Positions 16,920-25,984 of a stretch of DNA of 32,912 nt are shown here, piece after piece; position 1 is the stretch's first letter, and the number at the start of each line of letters is the position of its first letter. The position numbers were made by a program, and so were the translations under genes. Below the pieces are notes generated by a model, which was not told where the DNA came from, did not search any database, and saw only the letters and a list, made by a program, of their open reading frames with translations. The DNA lies in contig ONMI01000077.1 of the NCBI GenBank assembly GCA_900318915.1, positions 1-32,912 on the forward strand, read 5' to 3'. Source of the stretch: an uncultured Prevotellaceae bacterium (GTDB lineage Bacteria; Bacteroidota; Bacteroidia; Bacteroidales; Bacteroidaceae).

Positions 16920-17027
16920 GGGCTCTAGGGTTTCTAGGGGCTCTAGGGTTTCTAGGGTATCTAGAAATTCTAGGGTTTCTAGAGATTCTAGGGTTTCTAG
17001 AGATTCTAGGGCTTCTAGGGTTTCTAG
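16911..17027 (+). repeat. 13-unit 9-bp tandem repeat with in-frame TAG stops
   Basis: Thirteen consecutive 9-bp units of the form NNNNNCTAG (mostly GGTTTCTAG, AGATTCTAG or GGGCTCTAG). The first unit is the serpin's last two sense codons plus its TAG stop. Because the period is 9, every unit has TAG in the serpin reading frame. Confidence 0.95.
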
Positions 17028-17161
17028 AAGCTAAACTTGCTGAAGCTACTTTTATGTTTTTTGGATTTTTCTGAAGTGGAATAAAAAATATTTGCTATAT
17101 TTGCAATATCAAGCCATTCCATTGATATCAGGAAAAACAGAAACATAAAATCACTGTCGCT
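17028..17161 (+). other. Promoter region of the GH92-GH29-GH163-GH3 operon
   Basis: Short intergenic stretch, AT-rich towards its 3' side, with the -7 box at 17096-17103 and a leader of about 55 nt. There is no gene or terminator. Confidence 0.55.
17096..17103 (+). promoter_or_regulatory. -7 box of the second mannosidase operon
   Basis: TATATTTG matches TAnnTTTG exactly, 58 nt before the ATG at 17162. No clear TTTG at the -33 distance. Confidence 0.6.
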
Positions 17162-19435
17162 ATGAAGAAGACATTATTGGCCCTGCTCCTAGCCGTGACC
17201 ACAGGAGCGGCAGCTCAACAGCATGAGCCTGTTGACTATGTGAGCACCCTTGTGGGCACCGAGTCGAAATTCTCCCTCTCCACCGGCAACACCTACCCCG
17301 CCATCGCCATGCCCTGGGGCATGAACTTCTGGGTGCCCCAGACCGGCAAGAACGGTGACGGCTGGCAATACACCTATTCAGCCGACAAGATACGCGGTCT
17401 GAAGCAGACCCACCAGCCCAGTCCGTGGATAAACGACTACGGCATGTTCTCCCTGCTGCCCACCGTGGGCGAGCGCATCTTCAACGAGGAGCAGCGCGCC
17501 AGCTGGTTCTCGCACAAGGCAGAGACCGCCACCCCCTACTACTACAAGGTATATTTGGCCGACTACGACGTGACGGCCGAGATAGCCCCCACGGAGCGTG
17601 CCGCCCTGATGCGGTTCACCTATCCCGCCACCGATGCCGCCCATGTGGTGGTCGATGCCTTTGACCGCGGCTCGTCGGTGCGCATCATTCCCGAGGAGCG
17701 CAAGATTGTGGGCTACACCACCCGCAACAGTGGCGGTGTGACGCCCAACTTCAAGAACTGGTTTGTGCTGGTGTTCGACAAGCCCTTCGAGCAGATAGCC
17801 TGCGTGCGCGACAGTGTGCTCGAGCCCGGCCAGAAGAGCGTGACGACCGACCACGCCGGCGCCATCGTGACCTTCAAGACCCGCAGGGGCGAGGCCGTCA
17901 ACGTGCGTGTGGCCTCCTCGTTCATCAGCGAGGAGCAGGCCATGCGCAACCTGCAGGAACTCGACGGCAATCTCGAAGCCGTCAAGGCCAAGGGCCGCAA
18001 GTGCTGGAACGACATTCTGGGCCGTGTGGAGGTAGAGGACGACAACATCGACCATCTGCGCACCTTCTACTCCTGCCTGTACCGCTCCGTGCTCTTCCCC
18101 CGCAGCCTGTATGAGATTGACGCCACCGGTAAGCCCGTGCACTACAGTCCACACGACGGCCAGGTGCACGACGGCTACTTCTTCACCGACACCGGATTCT
18201 GGGACACCTTCCGCAGTCTGTTCCCCCTGCTCAACCTGCTCTACCCCTCGATGAACGAGAAGATGCAGGAAGGCCTTGTGAATGTGTACAAGGAGAGCGG
18301 TTTCCTGCCCGAGTGGGCCAGTCCTGGCCACCGCGGCTGCATGGTGGGCAACAACTCCGCCTCGGTGGTGGCCGACGCCTACATCAAAGGCCTCCGCGGC
18401 TACGACATCGACAAGCTGTGGGAAGCCGTGGTTCACGGCACCCAGGCCGTGCATCCCGAGGTGAGCTCTACCGGCCGTCTGGGCTATGAGCACTACAACC
18501 GCCTGGGCTATGTGCCCTGCGACGTGAAGATAACCGAGAGCGCCGCCCGCACCCTCGAGTACGCCTACGACGACTGGTGCATCTACCAGCTCGGCAAGCT
18601 GCTGGGCAAGAAAGAGAAGGAGCTCCGTCCCTTTGCCCGCCGCGCCATGAACTACCGCAACCTCTTCGACCCCGAGACCCATCTGATGCGCGGCAAGAAA
18701 GCCGACGGCACCTTCATGACCCCTTTCAACCCGCTGAAATGGGGCGACGCCTTCACCGAGGGCAACTCCTGGCACTACACCTGGTCGGTGTTCCACGACC
18801 CCCAGGGCCTTATCGACCTGATGGGCGGCGAGCGCACCTTCAATGCCATGCTCGACTCCGTGTTCAACCTGCCCCCCATTTTCGACGACAGCTACTACGG
18901 TTTCCCCATCCATGAGATACGCGAGATGCAGATTATGAACATGGGCAACTACGCCCACGGCAACCAGCCCATCCAGCACATGATCTACCTCTACGACTAC
19001 AGCCGCCAGCCCTGGAAGGCCCAGTACTGGGTGCAGCGCGTGATGGACCAGCTCTACACCGCCCTGCCCGACGGCTACTGCGGCGATGAGGACAACGGCC
19101 AGACCTCGGCCTGGTACGTCTTCTCCGGCATGGGTTTCTACCCCGTATGCCCCGGCAGCACCCAGTATGCCGCCTGCACCCCCTACTTCCGCCACATCAA
19201 GCTGCACCTGGAGAACGGCAATACCGTCGACATCCAGACCAGCGGCGAGGGCTGCTACATTGAACAGGCCACACTGAACGGTGCCCCCTACACCAAGACC
19301 TACTATGAGCACAGCGACCTGCTGAACGGTGCCCAGCTGCACTTCCGGCTCTCCACTCGTCCCAACACCCAGCGCGGCACAGCCGATACCGACCGTCCCT
19401 ATTCCTACAGTCTGACCACACAGAAGAAGAAATAG
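17162..19435 (+). CDS. GH92 alpha-mannosidase (second)
   Basis: 757 aa with a signal peptide (MKKTLLALLLAVTTGAAAQQ). GH92 features: YVSTLVGTESKFSLSTGNTY near the start, AMPWGMNFWVPQTG, GFWDTFRSLFPLLNLLYP, TEGNSWHYTW and CGDEDNGQTSAWY. E533, D642 and D644 fall at the numbers I recall for the catalytic acid and bases of the characterised alpha-1,2-mannosidase BT3990, supporting an active enzyme. It differs strongly from the first GH92 (2083-4248) in the N-terminal half, so the two probably take different linkages. It is the first gene of a four-gene operon; the GH29 gene begins 2 bp after its stop. Confidence 0.94.
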   Translation: MKKTLLALLLAVTTGAAAQQHEPVDYVSTLVGTESKFSLSTGNTYPAIAMPWGMNFWVPQTGKNGDGWQYTYSADKIRGLKQTHQPSPWINDYGMFSLLPTVGERIFNEEQRASWFSHKAETATPYYYKVYLADYDVTAEIAPTERAALMRFTYPATDAAHVVVDAFDRGSSVRIIPEERKIVGYTTRNSGGVTPNFKNWFVLVFDKPFEQIACVRDSVLEPGQKSVTTDHAGAIVTFKTRRGEAVNVRVASSFISEEQAMRNLQELDGNLEAVKAKGRKCWNDILGRVEVEDDNIDHLRTFYSCLYRSVLFPRSLYEIDATGKPVHYSPHDGQVHDGYFFTDTGFWDTFRSLFPLLNLLYPSMNEKMQEGLVNVYKESGFLPEWASPGHRGCMVGNNSASVVADAYIKGLRGYDIDKLWEAVVHGTQAVHPEVSSTGRLGYEHYNRLGYVPCDVKITESAARTLEYAYDDWCIYQLGKLLGKKEKELRPFARRAMNYRNLFDPETHLMRGKKADGTFMTPFNPLKWGDAFTEGNSWHYTWSVFHDPQGLIDLMGGERTFNAMLDSVFNLPPIFDDSYYGFPIHEIREMQIMNMGNYAHGNQPIQHMIYLYDYSRQPWKAQYWVQRVMDQLYTALPDGYCGDEDNGQTSAWYVFSGMGFYPVCPGSTQYAACTPYFRHIKLHLENGNTVDIQTSGEGCYIEQATLNGAPYTKTYYEHSDLLNGAQLHFRLSTRPNTQRGTADTDRPYSYSLTTQKKK

Positions 19436-19437
19436 CC

Positions 19438-21249
19438 ATGTCCAGCCTCCGCACCCTCACCGCCGTCCTGGCCCTTACGGGCTTTCTCACCGCCCCCGCC
19501 CAGCCGCAGGCTCCCGCCCCGGTAGGTCCGCTGCCCACCCCCCAGCAGGTGGCGTGGCAGCAAATGGAAACCTACGCCTTCATACACTTCGGCCCCAACA
19601 CCTTCGGCGACCGCGAGTGGGGCTACGGCGATGCACCGCTGAGCAGTTTCGCCCCCACCCGGCTGGACACCCGCCAGTGGGCCGCCACGGTGAAGGCCGC
19701 CGGTATGAAAGGCATCATCCTCACCGCCAAGCACCACGACGGTTTCTGTCTGTGGCCCACGAAATACACCGACTACAGCATCCGCAACACCCCCTACAAG
19801 GACGGCAAGGGCGACATTGTGGGCGAATTGGCCGCCGCCTGCCGTGAGTACGGCCTCAAGCTCGGCCTCTACCTCTCGCCCTGGGACCGCCACCAGGCCT
19901 TCTACGGCACCCCACTCTACGTGGAGTATTTCCATGCCCAACTGGAAGAGCTTCTGAGCCAGTACGGCGATATCTTCGAGGTGTGGTTCGACGGTGCCAA
20001 CGGCGGTGACGGCTGGTACGGCGGTGCCAAGGAGACCCGCAAGATAGACCGCCGCACCTACTACGACTTTCCCCGCGCCCATGCCACAGTAAAACGCCTG
20101 CAGCCCAACGCCATCATTTTCTCCGACGGCGGTCCCGGTTGCCGCTGGGTGGGCAACGAGAACGGCTACGCCCATGCCACCAACTGGTCGCTGCTCCGCA
20201 TCAACGAAGTCTATCCCGGCTACGAGCGCTATCCCGAGCTGCAGCAGGGCCATGCCGACGGCGACACATGGGTGCCCGCCGAGTGCAACGTATCGATACG
20301 CCCCGGCTGGTTCTACCATGAGAAGGAAGACGACAAGGTGAAGAGCGTGGACCATCTGATCGACCTCTACTACCGCAGTGTGGGGCACAACGGCACCTTC
20401 CTCATCAACTTCCCCGTAGACCGAGAAGGCCTTATCCACCCCATTGACTCCGCCCGCGCCGTAGACTACCACCACCGCGTGGCCGCCGAGCTGAAGACCA
20501 ACCTACTGCAAGGCGCCAAGGTGAGCGCCAGCGACACCCGCGACAAGCAGTATGCCGTGAAAGCCCTGACCGACGGTCTCTACGACACCTACTGGGCCAC
20601 GCACGATGGCGAGCACACCGCCACACTCACCTTCCGCTTCAAAAAGAACACCCCGGTGAACCGCATGCTGCTGCAGGAGTACATTCCCCTGGGACAGCGC
20701 GTGGAAGCCTTTACGGTGGAATACCTGCAAGGCAAGGAGTGGTTTCCTGTTCGCATGAAAGAAGAGACCACCACCATCGGCTACAAGCGCCTGCTCCGCT
20801 TCCAGACCATCCAGACCCGCGCGTTGCTCGTGCGCATCACCAAGGCCCGCGGTCCGCTGTGTCTGAGCGAGGCCGGTGTCTACTACGCCCCCCATGCACA
20901 GGAAAGCTATGAGGAGAGCAAGGCCGAGCTGAAAGGCCTTTCCTACACCCTCGTGGGCAGCACCGACCCCCGCACCGCCACCCTTGACCTGGGTCAGCGG
21001 CGCACGGTGAGCAGTCTGCACTACCAGCCCGCCGCCAACGGTGTGGCCACCCACTACGAGATACTGGTGGGCGACGCCCCCGACGCCCTTCGCCCGGTGG
21101 CCACCGGCGAATTCTCCAACATCCGCAACAACCCCATCATGCAGCATGTGTACTTCACCCCCACCGACGGCCGCTACGTGCAACTGCGCGCCGTACAGAT
21201 GCTGAACGAAGGAGAAGCCCTGAAATATGACCAACTCATTGTGCAATAG
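19438..21249 (+). CDS. GH29 alpha-L-fucosidase, subfamily B type, with C-terminal discoidin-like domains
   Basis: 603 aa, signal peptide about 1-21. The catalytic barrel contains TYAFIHFGPNTFGDREWG, ILTAKHHDGFCLWPTKYT, LYLSPWDRH and FEVWFDGANGGDGWYGG, where D185 is the nucleophile. E241 in RWVGNENG is the likely acid/base as in GH29-B enzymes, which cut alpha-1,3/1,4-fucose. After residue about 345, carbohydrate-binding F5/8-type modules follow (ALTDGLYDTYWAT..., then YTLVGSTDPRTATLDLG...). In N-glycan loci GH29 enzymes remove antennary or core alpha-1,3-fucose. It is translationally close to its neighbours (2 bp after GH92; stop overlaps the next start by 23 bp). Confidence 0.94.
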   Translation: MSSLRTLTAVLALTGFLTAPAQPQAPAPVGPLPTPQQVAWQQMETYAFIHFGPNTFGDREWGYGDAPLSSFAPTRLDTRQWAATVKAAGMKGIILTAKHHDGFCLWPTKYTDYSIRNTPYKDGKGDIVGELAAACREYGLKLGLYLSPWDRHQAFYGTPLYVEYFHAQLEELLSQYGDIFEVWFDGANGGDGWYGGAKETRKIDRRTYYDFPRAHATVKRLQPNAIIFSDGGPGCRWVGNENGYAHATNWSLLRINEVYPGYERYPELQQGHADGDTWVPAECNVSIRPGWFYHEKEDDKVKSVDHLIDLYYRSVGHNGTFLINFPVDREGLIHPIDSARAVDYHHRVAAELKTNLLQGAKVSASDTRDKQYAVKALTDGLYDTYWATHDGEHTATLTFRFKKNTPVNRMLLQEYIPLGQRVEAFTVEYLQGKEWFPVRMKEETTTIGYKRLLRFQTIQTRALLVRITKARGPLCLSEAGVYYAPHAQESYEESKAELKGLSYTLVGSTDPRTATLDLGQRRTVSSLHYQPAANGVATHYEILVGDAPDALRPVATGEFSNIRNNPIMQHVYFTPTDGRYVQLRAVQMLNEGEALKYDQLIVQ

Positions 21250-23431
21250 ACTTTTGGCAGCAGTCTTCTGTCTGTTGCCCCTGACCGCCGCCGCGCAGCT
21301 CACGCTGGTGCAGAAAGGCAAGGCCCGTGCCCGCATCGTATGCACCGGCGACACCGCCACGAGCCACCGCGCCGCACGACTGCTGAACACCTTTTTGGAA
21401 CGCATGAGCGGCGCCACCCTGCCGCAGACCGATACCACCGGCCCCTACACAGCCCGCAAGGGCGACATCGTGATAGGCGAGCCGACCCCCGATGCCGGTG
21501 AGGACGGTTTTCAGGCCGTTAGCGGCCAGGGCATCCTGCACATCCGCACGGGCGGCGGCAGCGGTGCCGTGAACGGCATCGTGGCCCTGCTGGAACGCTA
21601 TCTCGACGCCCACTACTATGCCTACAAAGCCTGGACGGTGGTGAAGAGAAAAGACATACTACTTCCTGCCCTACAACTCACCGAGACCCCCGCCTTCAGT
21701 TTCCGCCAGACCCAGAGCTACAGCAGCGACGACCCCAATTTTACTGCATGGTTCGCACTGGAAAGCCATGAGCAGCTCTTCGCCGGCGACCTGTGGGTGC
21801 ACACCTTCAACCGGCTGTTGCCCTCGCGTGTGTACGGCGCTGCCCACCCCGAGTGGTACTCGCTGCTCAACGGCCGCCGCCAGCCCGGCGACCACAGTCA
21901 GTGGTGCCTTACCAACGACGAAGTGTTTGAGGCCGCCTGCCAGAAGATAGACTCCGTGTTCAGGGCCCACCCCAATCTGCGCACCATCAGTGTGAGCCAG
22001 AACGACGGCAACAACACCCAGTGCCAGTGCGCCGCCTGCCGCGCCGTGGACGAGGAGGAAGGTTCGCCGTCCGGCAACCTGATACGCTTCATGAACCGTC
22101 TGGCCAAACGCTATCCCGACAAGGAATTCTCTACCCTGGCCTATCTCTACAGCATGCACCCGCCCCGCAAGACCCGTCCGTTGCCCAATGTGAACATCAT
22201 GCTCTGCGACATCGACTGCATGCGCGAGGTGCCGCTCACCGACAACGCCAGCGGTCAGGATTTCATGCGCGCCCTCAGGGGGTGGTCGGCCATTTCCGAC
22301 AATATCTTCGTGTGGGACTACGGCATCAACTTCGACAATGTGGTGTCGCCCTTCCCCAACTTCCACATCATCCAACGCAACCTGCAGCTCTTCAAGGAGC
22401 ACCACGCCACGAAAGTGTTTGAGCAGATAAACAGCACCAAGGGCACCGACCTGTGCGAGCTGCGCACCTACATGATGGCCAAGCTGATGTGGAACCCCTA
22501 CCAGGACGCCGACTCGCTGATGCGCGGTTTTCTCGCCGGCTACTATGGCGCCGCCGCCCAGCCCCTGTACCAATACATCAAGATTATGCAGGGCGCACTG
22601 CTGGCCAGCGGCATCAACCTGTGGATTTACGACTCCCCCATCACCCATAAGAACGGCATGCTGCGCCCCGCCCTGCTGAAGACCTACAACCAGCTGTTTG
22701 ACGAGGCAGAGGCCGCCGTGGCCGACGATGAGGAACTGCTGCGCCGGGTGCGCATCGCCCGCCTGCCCCTGCAGTACGCCCAACTCGAGCTGGCCCGAAC
22801 TGAGCCCCAACGCGACGTGGCCCAGGTGACCCGTCTGCTCGACCTCTTCGAGCAGCGCACCGCCGACTACGACATCCCCACGCTCAATGAGCGGCACAAC
22901 AAGCCCTCCGACTACTGCGCCCTCTACCGCAAGCGCTTCCTGCCCACCGGCCGCGAGAACAAAGCCGCCCACGCCATGGTAAAATGGAACAAGGCCCCTG
23001 CCCAGCGCTACCGCGGCATAGCCGACACCGCCCTGACCGACGGTCTGTACGGCGGCACCACCTTTGTGGAGAGCTGGGTGGGCTGGGAAGGCGAAGATGC
23101 CGACTTCGTTCTCGACCTGGGCAAGGAGGAAACCTTCCGCAGTGTGGAAATCGACTTTCTGCACCAGTTGGGCGCCTGGATACTGTTGCCCAAGGGCGGC
23201 CGCATCACCTACTCTGCCGACGGCCAGCGCTACACACCGCTCGGCACGTTCCAGTTTGCCGAAGACCGCGATGTATCCGTCAAATTCGTCGGCGGCCGTG
23301 CTGAGAGTGCAGTGCCCGTGAGCGCCCGCTACATACGCATAGAAGTGGAGACCTTAGGCAACTGCCCCGACTGGCACTACGGAGTGGGTTACCCCGCCTG
23401 GTTCTTCATGGACGAGGTGGTGGTGGAATAG
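21227..23431 (+). CDS. DUF4838 / GH163-family protein, probable endo-beta-N-acetylglucosaminidase
   Basis: 734 aa, signal peptide about 1-23. The start overlaps the GH29 gene by 23 bp, implying translational coupling. The diagnostic DUF4838 segment is SVSQNDGNNTQCQCAACRAV (255-274) followed by DEEEGSPSGNLIRFMNRLA, with Cys266, Cys268 and Cys271 spaced CxCxxC. LCDIDCMR and FVWDYGINFDN also fit the family. The C-terminal ~140 residues form a discoidin-like module (TALTDGLYGGTTFVESWVGW...). DUF4838 includes GH163, whose characterised members release complex N-glycans from proteins (from memory). Neighbouring GH92, GH29 and GH3 genes agree with that role. Subfamily and catalytic residues were not verified. 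Confidence 0.85.
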   Translation: MTNSLCNRLLAAVFCLLPLTAAAQLTLVQKGKARARIVCTGDTATSHRAARLLNTFLERMSGATLPQTDTTGPYTARKGDIVIGEPTPDAGEDGFQAVSGQGILHIRTGGGSGAVNGIVALLERYLDAHYYAYKAWTVVKRKDILLPALQLTETPAFSFRQTQSYSSDDPNFTAWFALESHEQLFAGDLWVHTFNRLLPSRVYGAAHPEWYSLLNGRRQPGDHSQWCLTNDEVFEAACQKIDSVFRAHPNLRTISVSQNDGNNTQCQCAACRAVDEEEGSPSGNLIRFMNRLAKRYPDKEFSTLAYLYSMHPPRKTRPLPNVNIMLCDIDCMREVPLTDNASGQDFMRALRGWSAISDNIFVWDYGINFDNVVSPFPNFHIIQRNLQLFKEHHATKVFEQINSTKGTDLCELRTYMMAKLMWNPYQDADSLMRGFLAGYYGAAAQPLYQYIKIMQGALLASGINLWIYDSPITHKNGMLRPALLKTYNQLFDEAEAAVADDEELLRRVRIARLPLQYAQLELARTEPQRDVAQVTRLLDLFEQRTADYDIPTLNERHNKPSDYCALYRKRFLPTGRENKAAHAMVKWNKAPAQRYRGIADTALTDGLYGGTTFVESWVGWEGEDADFVLDLGKEETFRSVEIDFLHQLGAWILLPKGGRITYSADGQRYTPLGTFQFAEDRDVSVKFVGGRAESAVPVSARYIRIEVETLGNCPDWHYGVGYPAWFFMDEVVVE

Positions 23432-23455
23432 AAAATACAGAAAAGACACAAAAAT

Positions 23456-25801
23456 ATGAAGACAAGAAGATTTTTTACGCTAATGGTGTGTGCCCTGACC
23501 CTCACGGCCGGCCACGCCCAGAAGAAACTGCCCTACCGCGATGCCACACTGCCCATAGAAGAGCGTGTGAACGACCTGCTCTCGCGCATGACCACCGAGG
23601 AGAAAGTGGGTCAGCTCCGCTGCACCCTTGCCTGGGACTATTATGAGACCGACGGCAAGAAAGTGGTGCCCTCGGAGAAGTTCAAGAAAGACATCGCCGA
23701 GGGACAAATAGGCATGCTCTGGGGCACCTTCCGCGCCGACCCCTGGACGCGGAAGTCGCTCGAGAACGGTCTGAACCCCGAGTTGGCCGCTAAGGCCGGC
23801 AATGCCCTTCAGAAATACGTGCTTGAGCACACCCGTCTGGGCATTCCCCTCTTCCTGGCCGAGGAAGCCCCCCATGGCCACATGGCCATCGGCACCACGG
23901 TGTTTCCCACCGGTTTCGGCATGGCCGCCACATGGAATCCGCAGTTGATAGAAAGAGCCGGCCAAGTAATCGGCAAGGAAGTGCGCCTGCAGGGCGGGCA
24001 CATCAGCTACGGTCCCGTGCTCGACCTGACCCGCGAGCCCCGCTGGTCGCGTGTGGAAGAGGCGATGGGCGAAGACCCCACCCTGGCCGGTGAGATAGGA
24101 GCCGCCATGGTGCGCGGTCTGGGCGGCGGCGACCTTACACAGCCCTACAGCACCCTGGCCACGCTGAAGCACTTCATCGGCTACGGCACCACCGAGGGCG
24201 GCCAGAACGGCGCCCCCACCTTTGTGGGCCCACGCGAGTTGGCAGAGCAGTTTCTGCCCCCCTTCAAGAAAGCCATCGATGCCGGTGCGCTGAGCGTGAT
24301 GACCAGCTACAACAGTCTGGACGGTGTGCCCAGCACCTGCGACCGCCACTTCCTGACCGACCTGCTTCGCGACGAGTGGCACTTCCGCGGTTTTGTGGTG
24401 AGCGACCTGTACAGCATCGACGGCATCTACAACACCCACCATGTGGCCGCCACGCGGGCTGAAGCCGGTGAGATGGCGCTGAAAGCCGGTGTAGATGCCG
24501 ACCTCGGTGCCCTCGCCTTCGCCGACCTGGGCGAATCGCTCCGTGCCGGCAAGATAACGGAAGCCGATTTGGACCGCGCCGTGGCCCGTGTGCTGCGTCT
24601 GAAATTTGAGATGGGCCTCTTTGAGCATCCCTATGTCGACGTGAAGGCTGCCCGCACACAGGTGCGCAGTGCCGAGCACAAGGCCGTGGCGCTGGATGTG
24701 GCCCGTGCCAGTGTGACGCTGCTCAAGAACGCACAGGGCACCCTGCCGCTGCGCAAGGACCAGCGTGTGGCCGTGATAGGTCCGAATGCCGACAATGTGT
24801 ACAACCTGCTGGGCGACTACACCTCGCCGCAGGAGGAAGGCAATGTGAAGACCATCCTGACCGGCATACTCAGCAAATTGCCCTCCGCGCAGGTGGAATA
24901 TGTGAAAGGATGCGCCGTGCGCGACACCACGACAAGCGACATAGCCGCCGCGGTGCATGCCGCCCAGCGCGCCGATGTGGTGATAGTGGCCGTGGGCGGT
25001 TCCAGTGCTCGCGACTTCAAGACCAGTTACAAGGAGACTGGAGCCGCTGTGACAGACAGTAAGACCCTGAGCGACATGGACTGCGGCGAAGGTTTCGACC
25101 GCTCCACGCTCGACCTGATGGGCCATCAACAGCAGTTGCTCGAAGCCCTCGCCAAGACCGGCAAGCCCCTGGTGGTGGTGTACATCGAAGGCCGTCCGCT
25201 GCTGAAGAACTGGTGCGATGAGCATGCCGCCGCGCTGCTCACCGCCTACTATCCCGGACAGGAAGGCGGTCTGGCCATCGCCGACGTGCTCTTCGGCGAC
25301 TACAACCCCGCCGGCCGGTTGCCCGTCTCCGTTCCCCGCAGCGTGGGCCAACTGCCCGTCTATTACAACAAGAAGGCCCCATTGCCCCACGACTATGTGG
25401 ATATGACCGCCAAGCCCCTCTACCCCTTCGGCTATGGTCTGAGCTACACCCACTTCAGCTACAGCAATCTGACGGCCGCCGCCACTTCAGCCACCAGCTA
25501 TGATGTGACGGTAGACGTGACCAACGACGGAGCCTACGACGGCGACGAGGTGGTTCAGCTCTATCTGCACGACGAGGTAGCCTCCACCTCGCAGCCGCTG
25601 AAACAGCTCAAGCACTTTGAGCGGGTGTTCATACCCAAAGGCGAGACCCGCCGTGTAACCTTCCACCTAACGGCCGACGACTTCAGCATCGTGGGCCGCG
25701 ACATGAAGCGCGTGGTGGAGCCGGGCGAATTCCACGTGATGGTGGGTGCCTCGTCGGAAGACATCCGTCAGGACTGCAAGATTGAGATAAAAGGAAGTTA
25801 A
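23456..25801 (+). CDS. GH3 beta-glycosidase (beta-glucosidase/xylosidase-like)
   Basis: 781 aa with a signal peptide (ends GHAQ). Three-domain GH3: TIM barrel with YRDATLPIEERVNDLLSRMT at the start, TLKHFIGYG, MTSYNSLDGVPST and nucleophile D317 in GFVVSDLYS. The alpha/beta sandwich carries the proposed acid/base E545 in CGEGFDRSTLDL, and a C-terminal fibronectin-like domain follows PFGYGLSYTHFSYS. It should release terminal beta-linked glucose, xylose or related sugars in the periplasm. A beta-1,2-xylosidase role on plant N-glycans is an inference from the GH29/GH163 neighbours. It is 24 bp after GH163 and last in the operon; its TAA stop lies in the first unit of an 11-bp repeat array. Confidence 0.93.
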   Translation: MKTRRFFTLMVCALTLTAGHAQKKLPYRDATLPIEERVNDLLSRMTTEEKVGQLRCTLAWDYYETDGKKVVPSEKFKKDIAEGQIGMLWGTFRADPWTRKSLENGLNPELAAKAGNALQKYVLEHTRLGIPLFLAEEAPHGHMAIGTTVFPTGFGMAATWNPQLIERAGQVIGKEVRLQGGHISYGPVLDLTREPRWSRVEEAMGEDPTLAGEIGAAMVRGLGGGDLTQPYSTLATLKHFIGYGTTEGGQNGAPTFVGPRELAEQFLPPFKKAIDAGALSVMTSYNSLDGVPSTCDRHFLTDLLRDEWHFRGFVVSDLYSIDGIYNTHHVAATRAEAGEMALKAGVDADLGALAFADLGESLRAGKITEADLDRAVARVLRLKFEMGLFEHPYVDVKAARTQVRSAEHKAVALDVARASVTLLKNAQGTLPLRKDQRVAVIGPNADNVYNLLGDYTSPQEEGNVKTILTGILSKLPSAQVEYVKGCAVRDTTTSDIAAAVHAAQRADVVIVAVGGSSARDFKTSYKETGAAVTDSKTLSDMDCGEGFDRSTLDLMGHQQQLLEALAKTGKPLVVVYIEGRPLLKNWCDEHAAALLTAYYPGQEGGLAIADVLFGDYNPAGRLPVSVPRSVGQLPVYYNKKAPLPHDYVDMTAKPLYPFGYGLSYTHFSYSNLTAAATSATSYDVTVDVTNDGAYDGDEVVQLYLHDEVASTSQPLKQLKHFERVFIPKGETRRVTFHLTADDFSIVGRDMKRVVEPGEFHVMVGASSEDIRQDCKIEIKGS

Positions 25802-25869
25802 AGGGGAGTTAAAGGGGAGTTAAAGGGGAGTTAAAGGGAAGTTAAAGGGAAGTTAAAGGGAAGTTAAAG
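25793..25869 (+). repeat. Seven-unit 11-bp tandem repeat starting at the GH3 stop codon
   Basis: Seven units of GGAAGTTAAAG or GGGAGTTAAAG. The first unit contains the GH3 stop TAA (25799-25801). As the period is 11, the TAA appears in all three frames across the array. Confidence 0.95.
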
Positions 25870-25905
25870 GGACATATGCCCATTGTATCGGGATGAATAT
25901 AGAGA

Positions 25906-25940
25906 AAAAGAGGATGGGCCGCGGCTCATCCTCTTTTTTA
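25906..25940. terminator. Bidirectional terminator between GH3 and the 54-aa gene
   Basis: Perfect stem AAAGAGGATG (25907-25916) / CATCCTCTTT (25927-25936) with a GC-rich inner stem-loop. It has A residues on the left and T residues on the right, so it can stop transcripts from both strands. Confidence 0.9.
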
Positions 25941-25984
25941 TGATGTTATGATTCTGGCGATTAGAAACCGTCTTCTGTTCGCCT

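Noticed and set aside
16911..17027. CRISPR array
   Set aside because: Units are 9 bp with no spacers, so this is a simple tandem repeat and not a CRISPR.
17378..19342. 654-codon open frame antisense to the second GH92 gene
   Set aside because: Shadow frame produced by GC-rich codon bias; its translation is low-complexity Val/Gly/His/Ala with no domain, while the plus strand is a clear GH92. The same applies to the long antisense frames over susC, susD, GH29, GH163 and GH3.
23480..25453. 657-codon open frame antisense to the GH3 gene
   Set aside because: Same codon-bias shadow; the composition is unlike a real protein and the sense strand has full GH3 motifs.
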